From the NCBI RefSeq assembly GCF_000276665.1, contig NW_004955418.1:6660489-6724488 (forward strand): 64,000 bases of DNA, written 5' to 3'. Below the pieces are notes generated by a model that saw only the letters and a list, made by a program, of their open reading frames with translations, made no database searches and was not told the origin of the DNA. Both the position numbers and the translations under genes were made by a program. Below, one piece after another: positions 11,771 through 23,440 of this stretch. The DNA comes from Chinchilla lanigera. Lineage: Eukaryota; Chordata; Mammalia; Rodentia; Chinchillidae. The first letter of the stretch is position 1, and every line of letters begins with the position of its first letter.

Positions 11771-12595
11771 TAGACTGTCACATGAGCCCTCTTGGGAAAG
11801 GGGAACACATAAGGTGCTGAATTAGTTTCTTTTTGAATTCTTTAGTCCTCTTGGTGCTGAAAGGTTTTTGTTATCTTTTGAAATGTGAGTGCTAATTTGA
11901 AGTCAGTAAAGAGTTTCTCTTTCTATATCTCTAACATGGAATCGAGATTACATCAGTTAATGGAACTAAAATACTCTGGGGAAGCATCCCAAACCTATTT
12001 GATGTTCCCAAGTGTTAAAATTTGCATTAGGACTTTTACATTAGCTAAGGTGTCTATAAAAATACATGCTTGTAGACAGGTCCCCTGTGGCTTCACACTG
12101 GAGGAAACGCTGGAGCATCCATCATTCTAGCCAAGGGCTGGAAGAGCTTTCATGCCTGCAGATACTCCTGTTATAGAACTCAGCTGGTATTCTGTGGTAG
12201 TCATTTGTAGAGTTTAGTTATGATTTTGTAGACTAGTATAAAGATACCATTGATTTTTAACTGTTGTCATTTAAGATGTATTGATAGGGACTCCTGGAAT
12301 ATACAGAAAAGAGTCTTTAGGATGAGTGGTTTATTTTGTCGCCTGATTAAATGCCATGGCTTTTCCACATTGTTTCATCCTCTAGATCTCCGCATTCAGG
12401 CACACATATTGCCAAACTCTTCTCTTTGGCATACAATCACAGAAAAATATTTTTTATTTTTATTTCATTAAACAATAATTTTGTTTGATACAGAGTTTAG
12501 ATTCATATCTTATGTGAACTCTTCTCTGTCAGTAGTCTTGCTGTTTGTTCGCAAATGTTTAGTAAAGTACATTTTTTCTTTCATAGATTAGATGC
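11771..12595. other. unique AT-rich DNA
   Basis: There is no recognisable gene, repeat or motif. Short frames of 73-81 codons lack support. Confidence 0.4.
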
Positions 12596-12720
12596 TAGAA
12601 GCTGTGTTACTTAGCATAGGCTGCATATTAGAATCACCTAGAAGTATTTATATATACTGATACCCAGTCCTCCCTTAAAATTAATTGAGTGACATTCTCT
12701 GATGTTAAGAGTTGGGTTTT
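12596..12720 (+). mobile_element. MER5-type hAT-Charlie MITE fragment
   Basis: GCATATTAGAATCACCTAGA..ACTGATACCCAGTCCTCCCT..TGACATTCTCTGATG follows the MER5 layout (gcatcagaatcacctgg..ccccaccc..tctgatt). It is an ancient non-autonomous DNA transposon, diverged. Confidence 0.65.
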
Positions 12721-12727
12721 CCATATT

Positions 12728-12850
12728 TCTTTCTCTTTGTTTAGTATTTATTTATCTGTTTGGTTATTTTAATAAATATTTACTAAAAGCCTACTGTACT
12801 CCCAGGCACTAGCTGAGTACTGTACATATAATACTGAAAAATACCAAATT
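12728..12850 (-). mobile_element. L2 3'-end fragment, minus strand
   Basis: TAATAAATATTTACTAAAAG, CCTACTGTACTCCCAGGCAC and TAGCTGAGTACTGTACATA form the reversed L2 3' terminus (aaatatttattgagcacctactatgtgccaggcac type). Confidence 0.75.
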
Positions 12851-13034
12851 GACACATCTTTCCCTCAATAGACAAAGAAGACTATTACCAAACAGAAACA
12901 AGCAGGTAATAGAACAAAACTTTCTTTTCAATGGACTAAAAGAAACTATTAGTATAAATGAAACAAATTTGCATATAAATTGAAAGACTTTGGAACAACA
13001 GAAGAATTTGGGGAACTCTTTGAAATTCTCCATA

Positions 13035-13125
13035 TTATCTATTTCTCACTCTTCTTTTTTGCTCTTTATTTGTATGTGTGCATATTCTGAGTTTCTCATG
13101 TAAGAGAAATCATGCAGTATTTAAG
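13035..13125 (-). mobile_element. short L1 3' fragment, minus strand
   Basis: GAGTTTCTCATGTAAGAGAA followed by ATCATGCAGTATTTAAGCAT matches the reversed L1 3' end (ctcatataagagaaatcatacagtatttg type). The same motif recurs at about 46.72 kb. Confidence 0.6.
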
Positions 13126-13399
13126 CATATGTGTCTGACTTCTTTAAAAATTACCCATCTTACTCTAATGTGCAAGCAGATTTGAGAACGTGTACTTTGA
13201 AAGTAATTGTGTGTTTCCCTAGTTCAAAACCCTTTCTCTACAGAAAACAGCTTAACTCCTTTGCAAGACATTTAATGTTCTCCCAGAATAACTTCACTCC
13301 TCTTCGAGATAAGTTCATGGTATTTTCTTGTATATATCCACCCTCCAACTACATGTTCTCAGAGTTCTGAGTCCCGTCTCTGTATGTTAGCACACACTT

Positions 13400-13690
13400 G
13401 AGGACGAGACCCTATCCTTGCTCATTAAAACTTTACCTTTTCTAAATGTATCCTGTGAGCATCACTGCATTACTTCAGCCCTCCTTGATTCTCCCATGCA
13501 GTGTTTGCTTCTGTCTATACCTTGCCCCCTCATCACATTGTGTATGTTCTATGTCTCATATAGTTGTACTTGTCTTTATATCCTTTTTCTTCAAACGTAA
13601 ATGAGTTACTTAAAGGCTTGGATCCATGTCTTGGTAGTCATTGTGTTATTTTGCACTGCCTGAAGCATGAGTATTCAACATTTGCTTTTT
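13400..13690 (+). mobile_element. L2 LINE 3' fragment, plus strand
   Basis: A pyrimidine-rich stretch with CAGCCCTCCTTGATTCTCCC, then AACGTAAATGAGTTACTTAA, GGCTTGGATCCATGTCTTGG and GAGTATTCAACATTTGC follows the L2 3'-end order. It is diverged and non-coding. Confidence 0.6.
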
Positions 13691-13770
13691 AAAAAAAAAA
13701 AACGAAAAAAAAATAACGAAATAACAACAATGAAGACAAAAACAAAACAATACAAAAACAATAAAAATGA
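13690..13770 (+). repeat. A-rich low-complexity tract
   Basis: It is a run of A with scattered C, G and T (AAAAAACG and AACAATACAAAAACAAT units) directly after the L2 fragment. It looks like simple A-rich sequence, or a decayed retroposon tail. Confidence 0.8.
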
Positions 13771-13944
13771 TAGAGAATTTCAAAACAAGGTGATAGGAAT
13801 TAGCAATGGTTGTTATATTACATATTGTTATCTTCAGTGAAGTTGCTCAGATTACCAGATGTAAGAATGCAAGATTGATCAAACAATTAAAGACAATAAC
13901 AAGTAATTTAAAAAAATTAGAAATGATACAATTCATTATATGAG

Positions 13945-14185
13945 GAGCAAAAATGTGGGTTCTAGAACCAGCTGGGTTTAAATGATAGCTCTCATTTAGT
14001 AGCCTTGTGACCTTAAACAAGTTACTTAATGCTTCTAGTTCTCGATTTCATTATCAATCAAATGGGAATGATACTATTTCCTACTTCAGAGGCATGTGAG
14101 AATTAATTCGCATACTATTCATAAAGTAGCTAATATGCTACCTAATGTATACTATGCAGTACATAAGTATTTGCTGCTATCATTT
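13945..14185 (+). mobile_element. MIR SINE, plus strand, nearly full length
   Basis: GTGGGTTCTAGAACCAGCTG, GTAGCCTTGTGACCTTAAAC, AAGTTACTTAATGCTTCTAG, TCGATTTCATTATCAATCAA, ATGGGAATGATACTATTTCC and GTACATAAGTATTTGCTGCT appear in MIR order. Confidence 0.85.
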
Positions 14186-14362
14186 GTGTTACATTTTAGC
14201 GAATTTCTATCTGGGTTGAGCTACAAGTACTGTCTGTGACAGGGATGGAGCATGAAACAGGTAAAATATAGTTAACAAGGTTTGCATCATCTGATGATCT
14301 AGGTCAGTAGTGCCCTCCTGCCTTTCTCTTCCAGGATCTTAATGGCTGACATTGTAGAAGTT

Positions 14363-14418
14363 GGAATCAGAGTAGGATTTGAAAGACGTGGGAATCAGAG
14401 TAGACTTTGAAAGACAAA
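14363..14418. repeat. 28-bp tandem duplication
   Basis: GGAATCAGAGTAGGATTTGA-AAGACGTG is followed at once by GGAATCAGAGTAGACTTTGA-AAGACAAA. The units are about 85-90% identical, which indicates a local duplication that has begun to diverge. No function is evident. Confidence 0.85.
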
Positions 14419-15285
14419 GGATTCTGTCTTTGAAAGAATATGCTGTAGCAAGGAAGTGAAAATGCTTATGATATGTGAATAGAATTTGATATAATTTTAT
14501 ATGATTAATAATAGGAAATACTGGAAACTCAGTGATCCCCCAAAGTTTGACATGAAATGATGAGGATTTGCAAAAGAGTAGAAGGCTCTGAATTTCCTAC
14601 TGTAATAAAATGGCATATCCTATAGGATAATACCTGCGCTGTCATACATACTTAGTAACTATAAACTGTTACTGATACCACAAGATGATGATGATTATTA
14701 ATTATCCATGACTCATTCATCAGTAGGAGAAAATCTACTTCCAGGGCATATTTAAGAACACTGATTGGTATGCTGCACTAAAATTTAGGTTAAATTCTGT
14801 TCGATCCAATTGCAGATAATAATGCTATCTTGATATTTGATCCTGAGAATTTCAACATCATAAGAAATAAGGTTTTAGGTCCTAGAAACACAATGTTATT
14901 AATAATTGGGATTATATTCAACTGACTTTAAAATAATTATTTCATATTTAATGTATGTAAATATTTTTAAAATCATAGGTGCAATAATGACCACAAAATA
15001 AAGAAGAACCACTATTGTGGAGGTATAAAACTGAAACAGATGGCTGTTTCTGGAAGATATGTTTATGGTAATATAACATATGCATAGCATATGGAGGAAG
15101 TCAGGTTGGACGCCCTCTGGAGATTAGACTAATATATCACCACTAAATAGGTGTAAATTGCAATGCCTTAGTAACCTGCTATCTCTCTTACCAATTAATA
15201 GAGCTTTTCAATAGCAAAAGTGAAAGTATTTTTAATGGTAAAAATCATTTAGACATGTATTTACATAGAATTTATTTATTTTTAC
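14419..15285. other. unique AT-rich DNA
   Basis: No recognisable repeat, exon or motif; low GC throughout. Confidence 0.45.
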
Positions 15286-16035
15286 CCTTAGCATTTAAAG
15301 ATCCTGCCACTACTTCTGACTGCCATTTGTTAAGACTGATGTGGCTAAGAGACAGATAAGTGACTAATGGCCCTTTTCACCCTAGGTATGCAGAAACTGG
15401 TGACTTTGATGCCTAGAGCCATGTTTTCCCACATAGTTTTCGTCAGTGTGAGCGCCCCATTTCTTGATTACTGATAAGCAGATTGATCTCAGCTTCTGTG
15501 TTTTCCCAGATTTTTTTTTTTTTAGTAGCTTGCCTGCATCATTTTGAATGGTACTTCACTGGGTTCTTTAAAGCATTTCTAACACTCATCCGGCTTATGT
15601 TAATCCCATTTCAGGTCACCATAAAGCAGTTGTTTTCATGTCTAATCGGCAGGCTTGCGTAATCCACAAGAAGCCTGTTGTCAAGTGCACTTCTGCTGGT
15701 AAATTTGCTGCATTCTGGGATTGTGTTTCTCCTCTCTTATTATTTGCTATTATCTAAAGCATTACTCACATGTGATGTTGATGAAATTGTGCACATAATC
15801 AGATGTGATCAGTTCAGGTCTCTAGCCGTGTACTAGAAGTTTGGACATTCGTCACTTTGATCTTGACCTTGTTGCTACAGTGTGTGCACACCCTGTCTGT
15901 GGACTCAAAGGTCATGCTGGCCTTCTTGATTTGATTTTCTACTCTGTCAGTCACCACACCATTAAGCAGAGTGCTGCCAGTGACCCTTGTAATCTCAATA
16001 TTGCCAGCGAGAGGTGTGTAGGGTTCTGCTGATGG
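15286..16035. promoter_or_regulatory. candidate conserved non-coding element
   Basis: About 700 bp free of identifiable repeats. It has balanced composition and retains isolated CpGs (for example around GTCTAATCGGCAGGCTTGCG at 15640-15659). Overlapping short frames on both strands (63 and 75 codons, 15814-16041) reflect composition rather than a gene. Such blocks in gene-poor mammalian DNA are often enhancers, but this is inference from texture and no alignment is available. Confidence 0.25.
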
Positions 16036-16069
16036 GGGCAACTACGTGATCTCATGCTGTAATTCAATT

Positions 16070-16235
16070 GTGTGTATTTATTGCACACCTAATGTTTGCC
16101 AAAAATTCTCAAGATGCCACAAAATAGAAAGAAATAAGGCACAGTTTCTACCTTCAGGGTGCTTATAGTATTATTGTATAATGATAAAAGCCCATGTAAT
16201 GATTAAAAGGGGCAGACACTAAGTGCTGTTGGAGG
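16070..16235 (-). mobile_element. L2 3'-end fragment, minus strand
   Basis: GTATTTATTGCACACCTAAT..CAGTTTCTACCTTCAGGGTG..CTTATAGTATTATTG matches the reversed L2 3' end (atttattgagcacctac..ccctgccctcaaggagcttatagtct type). Confidence 0.7.
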
Positions 16236-17780
16236 TCAAAGTAAGCTTATCAGCATTCGACCGCTGGACTCATCCTACAAAAGGGTCTATAATCTTGGCC
16301 TGTCTTTCTGTGTGTGCTTTATCGAAGCTCCCACATTAGCCTACAGCAGCAGCCCTTGAATGAGTCTCACAGGCTTTTAATGATATTCAGTTTTGTTAAG
16401 TGGACTTTCCCAGAGGACTAAAAATCACAGTCTAACACTGGCTTCACAATCCTTTATTCTACTCTCAGAGAATCACCACACACAATAGACTAAATAAGAT
16501 TGGGCTGATTTGCATCCCTGCCTCACCAGTTGGTAACTGAGCACCTCAGCCTGTTTATGCTCAGATGACTACTGGATGTTTCACATATATTGTATAATAT
16601 GTTTTTGTCACTAATTCACCACCTTTTATGATTATATATGAGACTAGGGATTTGTACTTAATAGTAGGATTTACTCATTCATTGCACAAATATGTTCCTG
16701 ACTTTATTTAAATTTAAGAAATATTTTCTTTTGCTGACACTGGTCTTTTTTTCTCATCCGTTTTCATACACATAATTACTTTCAGTGATGAATTGTTTAA
16801 TCTGATTTTTAGTTTCTTTCATATTACTAGTTAAACACGTCTTAGGTTGCTTCAGCTAATTCACAGTCAGTGCAAAAATAAAATGTGATCATCTTTTTCT
16901 CTTGTAACTTACAACCAGAAGAGTTCACCATGGCAAATATTTAGCAAAGTGGTCTTGCCATCCAGCCTCGTATTTACACGTGGGATTTACTGATGCAATG
17001 TTAGGTCAAAAGTCAACATAAAACACGAATAGAGATTCTGATGTCTTGGCCCTTGGAAATCTTTTCAGAAAATTTCACAAGCAGATCACTGCACTATGAA
17101 AATAATGGGCTGCTTAGCACATCTCCAGTCTTCACCTACATAGGGGCCTTTGTGTAACACATCAGTCATTCTTCCAAGGTAGCATCATCAGTAGTTTTGA
17201 ATTCAAGAAAAGTAGGACAAAGGAATACTTGTTAGATCTGCCAAAGTGGAAGGTGACAAAAGAGGAAAAAGAAAAATTAGCCAGAAGGCAAAAGAAAAGT
17301 AGCAAACTTAAGAGGATTCTCAGCCTTTGGGAATAATTTTAGAGGAAATACATATTGACTTAACTGACTTACAAGCTTCTTTGACCTCATTCAACAACAA
17401 GTTGAAAAATTTTGCTGCATAAAACGGTAAAATTAAGGAGAAAATTGATACTCTGTCTTTTTTGGCTATTTAGAACTTTAAAGATTTAAGGGTGTACAAT
17501 AGACAGTTGTATAAACATTAAAGAAATGGGTACCTTGGTGAGAGATTATTAACTACTGCCTTTGAAAAGCAAGTTCTTTTCCAATCTCATGCAATATTGC
17601 AATTGAATACAAACTGAAAAGAAATTATCAATGCAATAGAAAAGTGGTTACCATAGTCACCATAATAACATAAATAAAAAAGATTTCTTTGAAGCAGATG
17701 GCATACAGCGAAGTGGCCAATACTGAATTACAGTATTATTAATATATGGGTGTTGATAATATAACTGTTATGAGTTAAGG
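16236..17780. other. unique DNA, conserved-looking at its start
   Basis: Bases 16240-16560 (CATTCGACCGCTGGACTCAT, GCTTTATCGAAGCTCCCACA) keep several CpGs and look constrained. The rest is AT-rich and featureless. There is no gene. Confidence 0.3.
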
Positions 17781-18085
17781 GAATTTTCAGTGGAGTTTTT
17801 CTGTATGCTTGACCTACAGCCTCACTCGCATTCTTCAGGATTTCTTGAGCTTGCAAACAGTTCTCCTAAATGATTAGCAGGTAGCATGCAATTCCCTGTC
17901 TCCCCGCAACACACTGTCAGATTACTGTAGTAATGCAATCTTAATGTACTCTCCATTGCTTTCCTGTTCTATCTGATTTGTGAAAAGAGATCTTGTGAAT
18001 CTACAGGACAAACTGGCGCTGACATTTCTATTCAGATGTGTTGCCTAACATTCCTGTTTGGCTTAGTAAATGCAAAATAGCCCAG
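17780..18085. promoter_or_regulatory. candidate conserved non-coding element
   Basis: A repeat-free block with homeodomain-like AT cores next to mixed sequence (AATGATTAGCAGGTAGCATG, GTAGTAATGCAATCTTAATG). The texture is that of a developmental enhancer. This is inference only; no alignment is available. Confidence 0.25.
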
Positions 18086-18500
18086 TATGGCAGCTCATGT
18101 GTTTACATCTTGCAAAACTGTTAAAGAAGAAAATCACCTTATTCTATTTGGTGTATTATTTTACTTTACTCTTACTACTAGAATACTAGAATGTTACATG
18201 TTTTTAAGGCAGACCATGAAAGCATGCTTACCTTTCTTAAAGATTCCTGAGCATCACTGTAAAAAGTCTTCTGTTACCCCTTACTACTGACTACTTTCTT
18301 AAAAACAATGTTAAACACAGTATTTTGAGGTGAACTACACCCATATACGTAAATACCTCTTTTGTTATTCTAGAAAACTAAGACAAATCAATAATATTTA
18401 TATACTTTGCTGTAGGGTCTTCCCAATGTAAAAAGGCCAGCAGTCACTTTCAAATCATTTCCTAAGGAGTCTTTATTCTCTAAGGCTACTATCCACACAT
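18086..18500. other. unique AT-rich DNA
   Basis: No repeat or gene is seen. A 67-codon plus-strand frame is present without support. Confidence 0.4.
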
Positions 18501-18780
18501 AAAAACCAATGAGTCTGATCTAGGCAAACTTCACATCTTCAGTAAAGAAATAGACATTTAATATATAAAAATGCCACTTTTTTATTTAAATGGCACCTTG
18601 TATGTATAAAGTAAAGGAAACTGAAACAGGTCATCGTGTTGATCCTCCTGACCATTTCTTTCTTTAGACAAATGGCAGCAATAACCTCCTTAGAACCGCT
18701 CATTTCATCGTCTGCCTGAAATGAAGCCCACATTACCAGAACACTAATTTCATTTCAAACTTCAGAATACTGTGTTTTGG
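18500..18780 (-). other. exon-like or conserved block, uncertain
   Basis: On the minus strand, CTTCATTTCAG (about 18725-18715) resembles a weak splice acceptor. The codons just downstream read ADDEMSGSKEVIAAICLKKE, a composition unlike AT-rich chance sequence, and three CpGs survive here. The frame also opens upstream with an ATG (64 codons, 18539-18733), then turns into F/L/Y-rich AT sequence. No protein family is recognised. A conserved non-coding element is the likelier explanation. Confidence 0.2.
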
Positions 18781-19043
18781 ACCAACATTTGACAACTGTG
18801 CTTTTAACATTTTGTATACTTTACAGAGTACATTAATGCACATGACAGAGTTTACATAAATAGACCAGTTGCTCAAAATAAGTTACCATACATTTACAAG
18901 AAACATAATACATAGTGAGTATACACAGGATAGCTAACATAGTTGTACTACTGATTTCTATTGCTTTATTGAAAAGAACAGTTAATGTTTAGTTGTTTGA
19001 CCAATCTTATATGTCTGTGTTTATCTGGGTAACCAATTTGAAG

Positions 19044-19103
19044 ATGTAATACAACATGTAATATAACAACCATTGTTATATGTAATACAACAACCATTGT
19101 TAA
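19044..19103. repeat. 24-bp tandem repeat, 2.5 copies
   Basis: Half unit ATGTAATACAAC (19044-19055), then ATGTAATATAACAACCATTG-TTAT (19056-19079), then ATGTAATACAACAACCATTG-TTAA (19080-19103). This is a young local expansion in AT-rich DNA. Confidence 0.9.
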
Positions 19104-21175
19104 TTTCCTATCACCGTGTCTGAAATTCTGTATTGCTTATATTGTTTTTGTGTTATGTTGTAAATATATGTGTGTTTGTTAGTATGTTTTCTGTTCTTTT
19201 ATCTTTAAAATAAAAAAAAAAAAATTTAAAAAGTAAAAGAAAAAAGAAAGCTTACCTCTTAGGACCTCCTGAGGTCAAGGGAGTATCTGAAAGGCAGCTT
19301 AGCAATTGATGGGATTCACTCTTCACCCCACCTGGCAAAGATCTGATAACCAGAGCCAGTCTGCTAAATACAGTGCCTAATGAAAGGACCAGAAAAGAGT
19401 GAAATTAAGAAAACAAGATGGGAGGAGAAAACCAAACTTTAAAATTGGGATTCAAAGTTTAAATGAGCTTTTCAATAATTGTAAGCATAGTAATTTTGAT
19501 CACAGTATCATGTCTTCTTGTTCTGTCATATTAACTATTTTGAAATCAAGAAAAGTTTCATGTAATGCATTGAATGACAGTCAAAAATGATTTTTAACTA
19601 GAATTGTTCTCTTGAAATCTGGAATGCAATGTGTTGTTAAATACATCATTTTTGAGATAGCATTTTTGTTCAAACTTCACTTTTAGATTAATATTATTTT
19701 ATAATGAAAATAATTCTCTTCCCCAAATCTAGATTTGTCATGGAAAGTAGAAGCAGTAAAACAAATATTAGTCAAATATAAAGAGAAATATTTCAGATAC
19801 ATAAAAGACATAGTTTTTCAGATCTCCCAGTGTAGCATCTATGAAGTCAAAGGACAAGTAAGACTGAAATGGTCTCTTGCACTGGATAGGAGCAAAAATT
19901 GTTATCTTACTTTAGGAATTTATTTATTATGTGTTTATTATTATATATTATGACGCTAACCATTAGCAGCATAAGTTCACATACTTTCCTTCTCTCACCT
20001 AATCACCATCTTTCATCTTTTGAAATTGTTAAATGAAAATAATAGTGAAAATCAGTCAGGAAAGATGCATTCTGAAATAAATCACAATTTTTCATTTTTA
20101 ACACTACTAAAGGAAGAATACAAAGTCCAGATGAAAATTTACATAGAGTCAAAGACAAATAATAATAGTGAACTTTAACGCAGATTATAGTAGGTTCTCA
20201 GAATAAGCCTGTAAATTCTGTACTATCCCATACCGTAACTAAGAAAACTGTGATTGAAAAAGTGGCTTAGCCAAAGCTAAACCTTAAATTTGTTATCTTC
20301 CAATACTAAAACTTCTCCTTTCTTTGCTGCTGTTTCTTCCTGTCTTCTGATACCATTCTATATTACCTTGTTAAACTACTATATTTCTTTTTTCCACTTT
20401 TGTAATAACCATCACCCATATTCAGTTCTTAGATTTTCTACTTTATATCTACACTCAAAATTGAACTAGACATCTTGTATATTCCTTAGCAGCCACATTG
20501 CTTTTGGCAGTGATAGATTTTTCACTCTTGGAAGTAATTTAGATTCTAAACACTATTTTAGATAGTTTATGGTTTTTTTTCTCCTCTGTTATTCTCTCCA
20601 GTTTCTCTTTAAATTTTACCATATAACTTTTGCTTTGAAGTAAATTGTTTTCAAACGTAAGTTTTTGAGATTGCTTTCGATTCTTAAAAATCTTTTCATT
20701 TTATGCTGAAGGAGAAAAGAGACTGACTATCTAGTTTGGTTATCTGAAATACAATTATGCATTTAAAACAAATTACATTTATGCATTTAAACAAATTTTG
20801 TTTAAAACAAATTACAGTTGCTTTAGTAAGTATAGTTTTGGGTTAAGAGTTTAGTAGACAATGGTTGCCACTTTATTTTGAGCCACTTATTAAGATTGTA
20901 TAAACTAAATTGAGTTATGAAGAGCACTTTTTGTTCTTCACAGTAATTCTACCAGCTGCCAGCCAGATAGAGGTTATTACAATATCTAACTTTCGCATAT
21001 TCACAGAAAGTTTTAAATGTATATTCCCAAATGTAGTCCCTTTAAAGAAAAAAATAGCAGTACTGTTTTTTTTAAAGTGGCTTTAAAAATAGCGCTGTGC
21101 AAAAAATACACTAGTGAAAATATTCCATAGATGTCTCTTAAAGTTATAAAATAAACTTTCAATCCACATGAACAC
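19104..21175. other. unique AT-rich DNA with an A-run
   Basis: An A-run follows TTTAAAATA at about 19205-19222. It could be a polyadenylated insertion end, but no flanking duplication or recognisable body was found. The remainder is low-GC sequence with no repeat or gene that I can name. Confidence 0.4.
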
Positions 21176-21290
21176 TTCACTCAGCAAAAATTTATTGGTG
21201 CCTGTGAAACATCACGTAATATGCAAAGTACTAAAGGAAACATTTAAGAGTTAAATAAAATCCTTCTGCCTAGGGAAAGTCTAGACTGAT
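21176..21290 (-). mobile_element. L2 3'-end fragment, minus strand
   Basis: CACTCAGCAAAAATTTATTG, GTGCCTGTGAAACATCACG, and ATAAAATCCTTCTGCC are in the order of the reversed L2 terminus. Confidence 0.55.
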
Positions 21291-21334
21291 GTCTTTAGAG
21301 TGTGTCTCTTTCTTCCAGCATCCAAATGATCTGT

Positions 21335-21465
21335 GGGTGTTAATAATGGAGATTCCTAAACTCCACCCCAGACCTACTAAATCATAATCTATAGGTAAGA
21401 TACAGGAATCTGCACTTGCAATAAGTAAGTCAGTGATTCTGAGACTCATTACTTGGAAAGACACT
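21335..21465 (-). mobile_element. MER5-type hAT-Charlie MITE fragment, minus strand
   Basis: CTCCACCCCAGACCTACTAA, ATCATAATCTATAGGTAAGA and CAGGAATCTGCACTT follow the reversed MER5A body (ccaccccagacctactgaatcagaaactct..gcaatctg type). Confidence 0.75.
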
Positions 21466-22063
21466 TGTGCATCAAAAATACAATTTTGAATGATAGTTAT
21501 TCTATTAGAACTACTACAAAGACAATAATATGCAATGTATTAATTGTAAGTCTCCTACTAACCTGTTTTGACACTTTTATTGTTATTTTAATTATTTTCT
21601 CTTTAAAATAAAGAATTAACATCAATTAATAATGTAAGTTTGTTTCCCATGAGTGTGAACATGTGGCCTGTCATCATTTACAGTGAGCACATGGATACAT
21701 ATCTAGATTTCTATGCCTTAGATGCCCTGTGTTTAAACAAAATAAATATATTAATCTAGAGATTTAGTTTTGAACTAGAAATGTCAGAATGAAGTTATGT
21801 TTGCAAGAAGTACAAATAGATCTGAACCATAAATACATCTATATAGTTACTTAATGAAAAAAGAATTCTTTAATATGAACAACAGAAAATAATAAGATCT
21901 TGGCATCTTTGATGTATCATGGCAATAACAACATTAAGTGGCTCCATTGGAAGCCGGCAGTACAACCACTAGTTGAGATAGTTCAGATATTTAACTGGTA
22001 GAATCTCAGATATAGCCATCATTTGAGTTTGCTCTTCTGCTCAGTTCAACCAGTTCTGATCAG
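21466..22063. other. unique AT-rich DNA
   Basis: There is no repeat, exon or motif that I can support. Confidence 0.4.
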
Positions 22064-22150
22064 CTCAACCAAAAGTTGAGAAAAGCATAATTAGATTTAT
22101 GCTTTCAAAAGCACTCGGCTCCTTACCCTCCACTCCACTCAACCAAAAGT
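22064..22150. repeat. dispersed 52-bp duplicate (copy 1) flanked by a 13-bp direct repeat
   Basis: Bases 22087-22138 are identical over 52 bp to 24055-24106 in the same orientation (core TTTCAAAAGCACTCGGCTCC). This copy is bracketed by CTCAACCAAAAGT at 22064-22076 and 22138-22150, like a target-site duplication around a 61-bp insert. The insert's first 10 bases (TGAGAAAAGC) are not in the other copy. The copy at 22 kb therefore looks derived. Confidence 0.85.
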
Positions 22151-22223
22151 GGTAATACACATTGCCTATAAGGGTTATATACATAGCCCCAAGGAAAATT
22201 GTTATTTGCTTTTTACTCGGCAC

Positions 22224-22348
22224 TATAAAATGTTTTTTTTTTTTTTTTTGGTTTTTCTCCGGTACCGGGAACCGAACTCACGACCTTGCGCTTGCCAGGC
22301 AGGCGCTTTTTGCCGCTGAGCTAAATCCCCAGCCCCTTATAAAATGTT
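22224..22348 (-). mobile_element. young ID-type SINE, minus strand
   Basis: Between TATAAAATGTT repeats (22224-22234 and 22338-22348) lies a reversed ID copy: T-run, GGTACCGGGAACCGAACTCA (B box), CTTGCCAGGCAGGCGC, GCCGCTGAGCTAAATCCCCA (A box). It matches the copy at 24.7 kb almost base for base, apart from an extra A in the CAGCGGCAAAA(A)GCGCC segment, so it is recent. Confidence 0.95.
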
Positions 22349-22560
22349 AAGTAGAGTTAAATTCCAAAAAAATCTTGAACGATCAATAGTAAATGTTAAG
22401 GCAGAAAATATTAACAAATTAGTATAAATAAAACTTCTTCAAAAATTAAATGTAACCTTCCAGTATTTATTAATGAAGGGGTAATCACTGTAAATCAGCC
22501 ATGTTCATAAATTTGCATACAGTGATAATCTGTATTGTAGGTCATAATTCTACATAAAAA

Positions 22561-22641
22561 TTTTTTTTGTACCAGAAATTGAACTCACAACCTGGCTCTT
22601 GCCAGGCAGGCACTGTGCTGCTGAGCTATATATCCCCAGCA
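22561..22641 (-). mobile_element. older ID-type SINE, minus strand
   Basis: T-run, GTACCAGAAATTGAACTCAC, CTTGCCAGGCAGGCAC, GCTGAGCTATATATCCCCAG. It carries more substitutions than the copy 250 bp upstream, and no clear flanking repeat was found. Confidence 0.9.
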
Positions 22642-22729
22642 CTCAATGTAAATTCTAAATAAATAGATAACATACAAAGTAAAATATAAAATATGCTCAG
22701 GATACTACTGCATCTACTGTGTATCATGT

Positions 22730-23440
22730 TACTTTTTGGGAATTAGGCACTGTCCTAGTCATGAGGCTGCTGTCTACAATAAATGCATAATACTGCTCAC
22801 CACTTGAGGTTTTCATATGAGTTGGAGAAATAATCCATAAAACATGAACAAATCAAGTAATAGTGGAAGTTGCAAGATTAAGGGAATGTACAAAATTCTG
22901 ACAGAAAAGCAGAGGGTTAGGGTCTAAATTTATGTAGAATTATCAGATATTTCTATTAAAAGGAAATAGCTAAGTCCTGAACTGAAAGATGAGAAGGAGA
23001 CAGCCCACAAGATCTCGGTGAAGGAGCTGCGGGAACAACGGCCACAAAGCCTGGTGAAGGGGGAGAATTTGGCGAGGTGAAGACAGTGAAGGAAGGCTGA
23101 TACAACCAAAGTGATAAGGATTAGATATTTGGACTGGGACATGTCTCATATAGGCCATGGTGATGCACTTGGCTTTCATTCTGAATGCAGTGGGAAGCTG
23201 TTGAAGGCGTGTTATGTAAAGAGATGTGATCAGAAATATTTTTTTACATTTATACTAAAGTTACTGTGTACAGAAAGTATGGGGGTATAACGACAGCCGT
23301 TAGGGGATTATGTGCTCTGGTGCAGGGGGATATGATGGTGACCGTGGAGATAGACAAAAGCAAATGAAAAACTATTTTGGAGGTAGAATAAAGAAACAAT
23401 GCTGATGCGTTATACATCCTTCTGGGCTTTACATGGAGTT
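22730..23440 (-). mobile_element. L2 LINE fragment, minus strand
   Basis: It starts with the reversed 3' end (TTAGGCACTGTCCTAGTCAT). It runs into the reversed coding part: GGTGAAGGGGGAGAATTTGG, TAGGCCATGGTGATGCACTT, TTCATTCTGAATGCAGTGGG, AAGAGATGTGATCAGAAATA. Frames are broken and no functional reverse transcriptase remains. Confidence 0.7.

Noticed and set aside
19100..19225. Possible processed-pseudogene 3' end with an AATAAA-like A-run
   Set aside because: There is no target duplication, no recognisable transcript body upstream and a simple AT-rich context.
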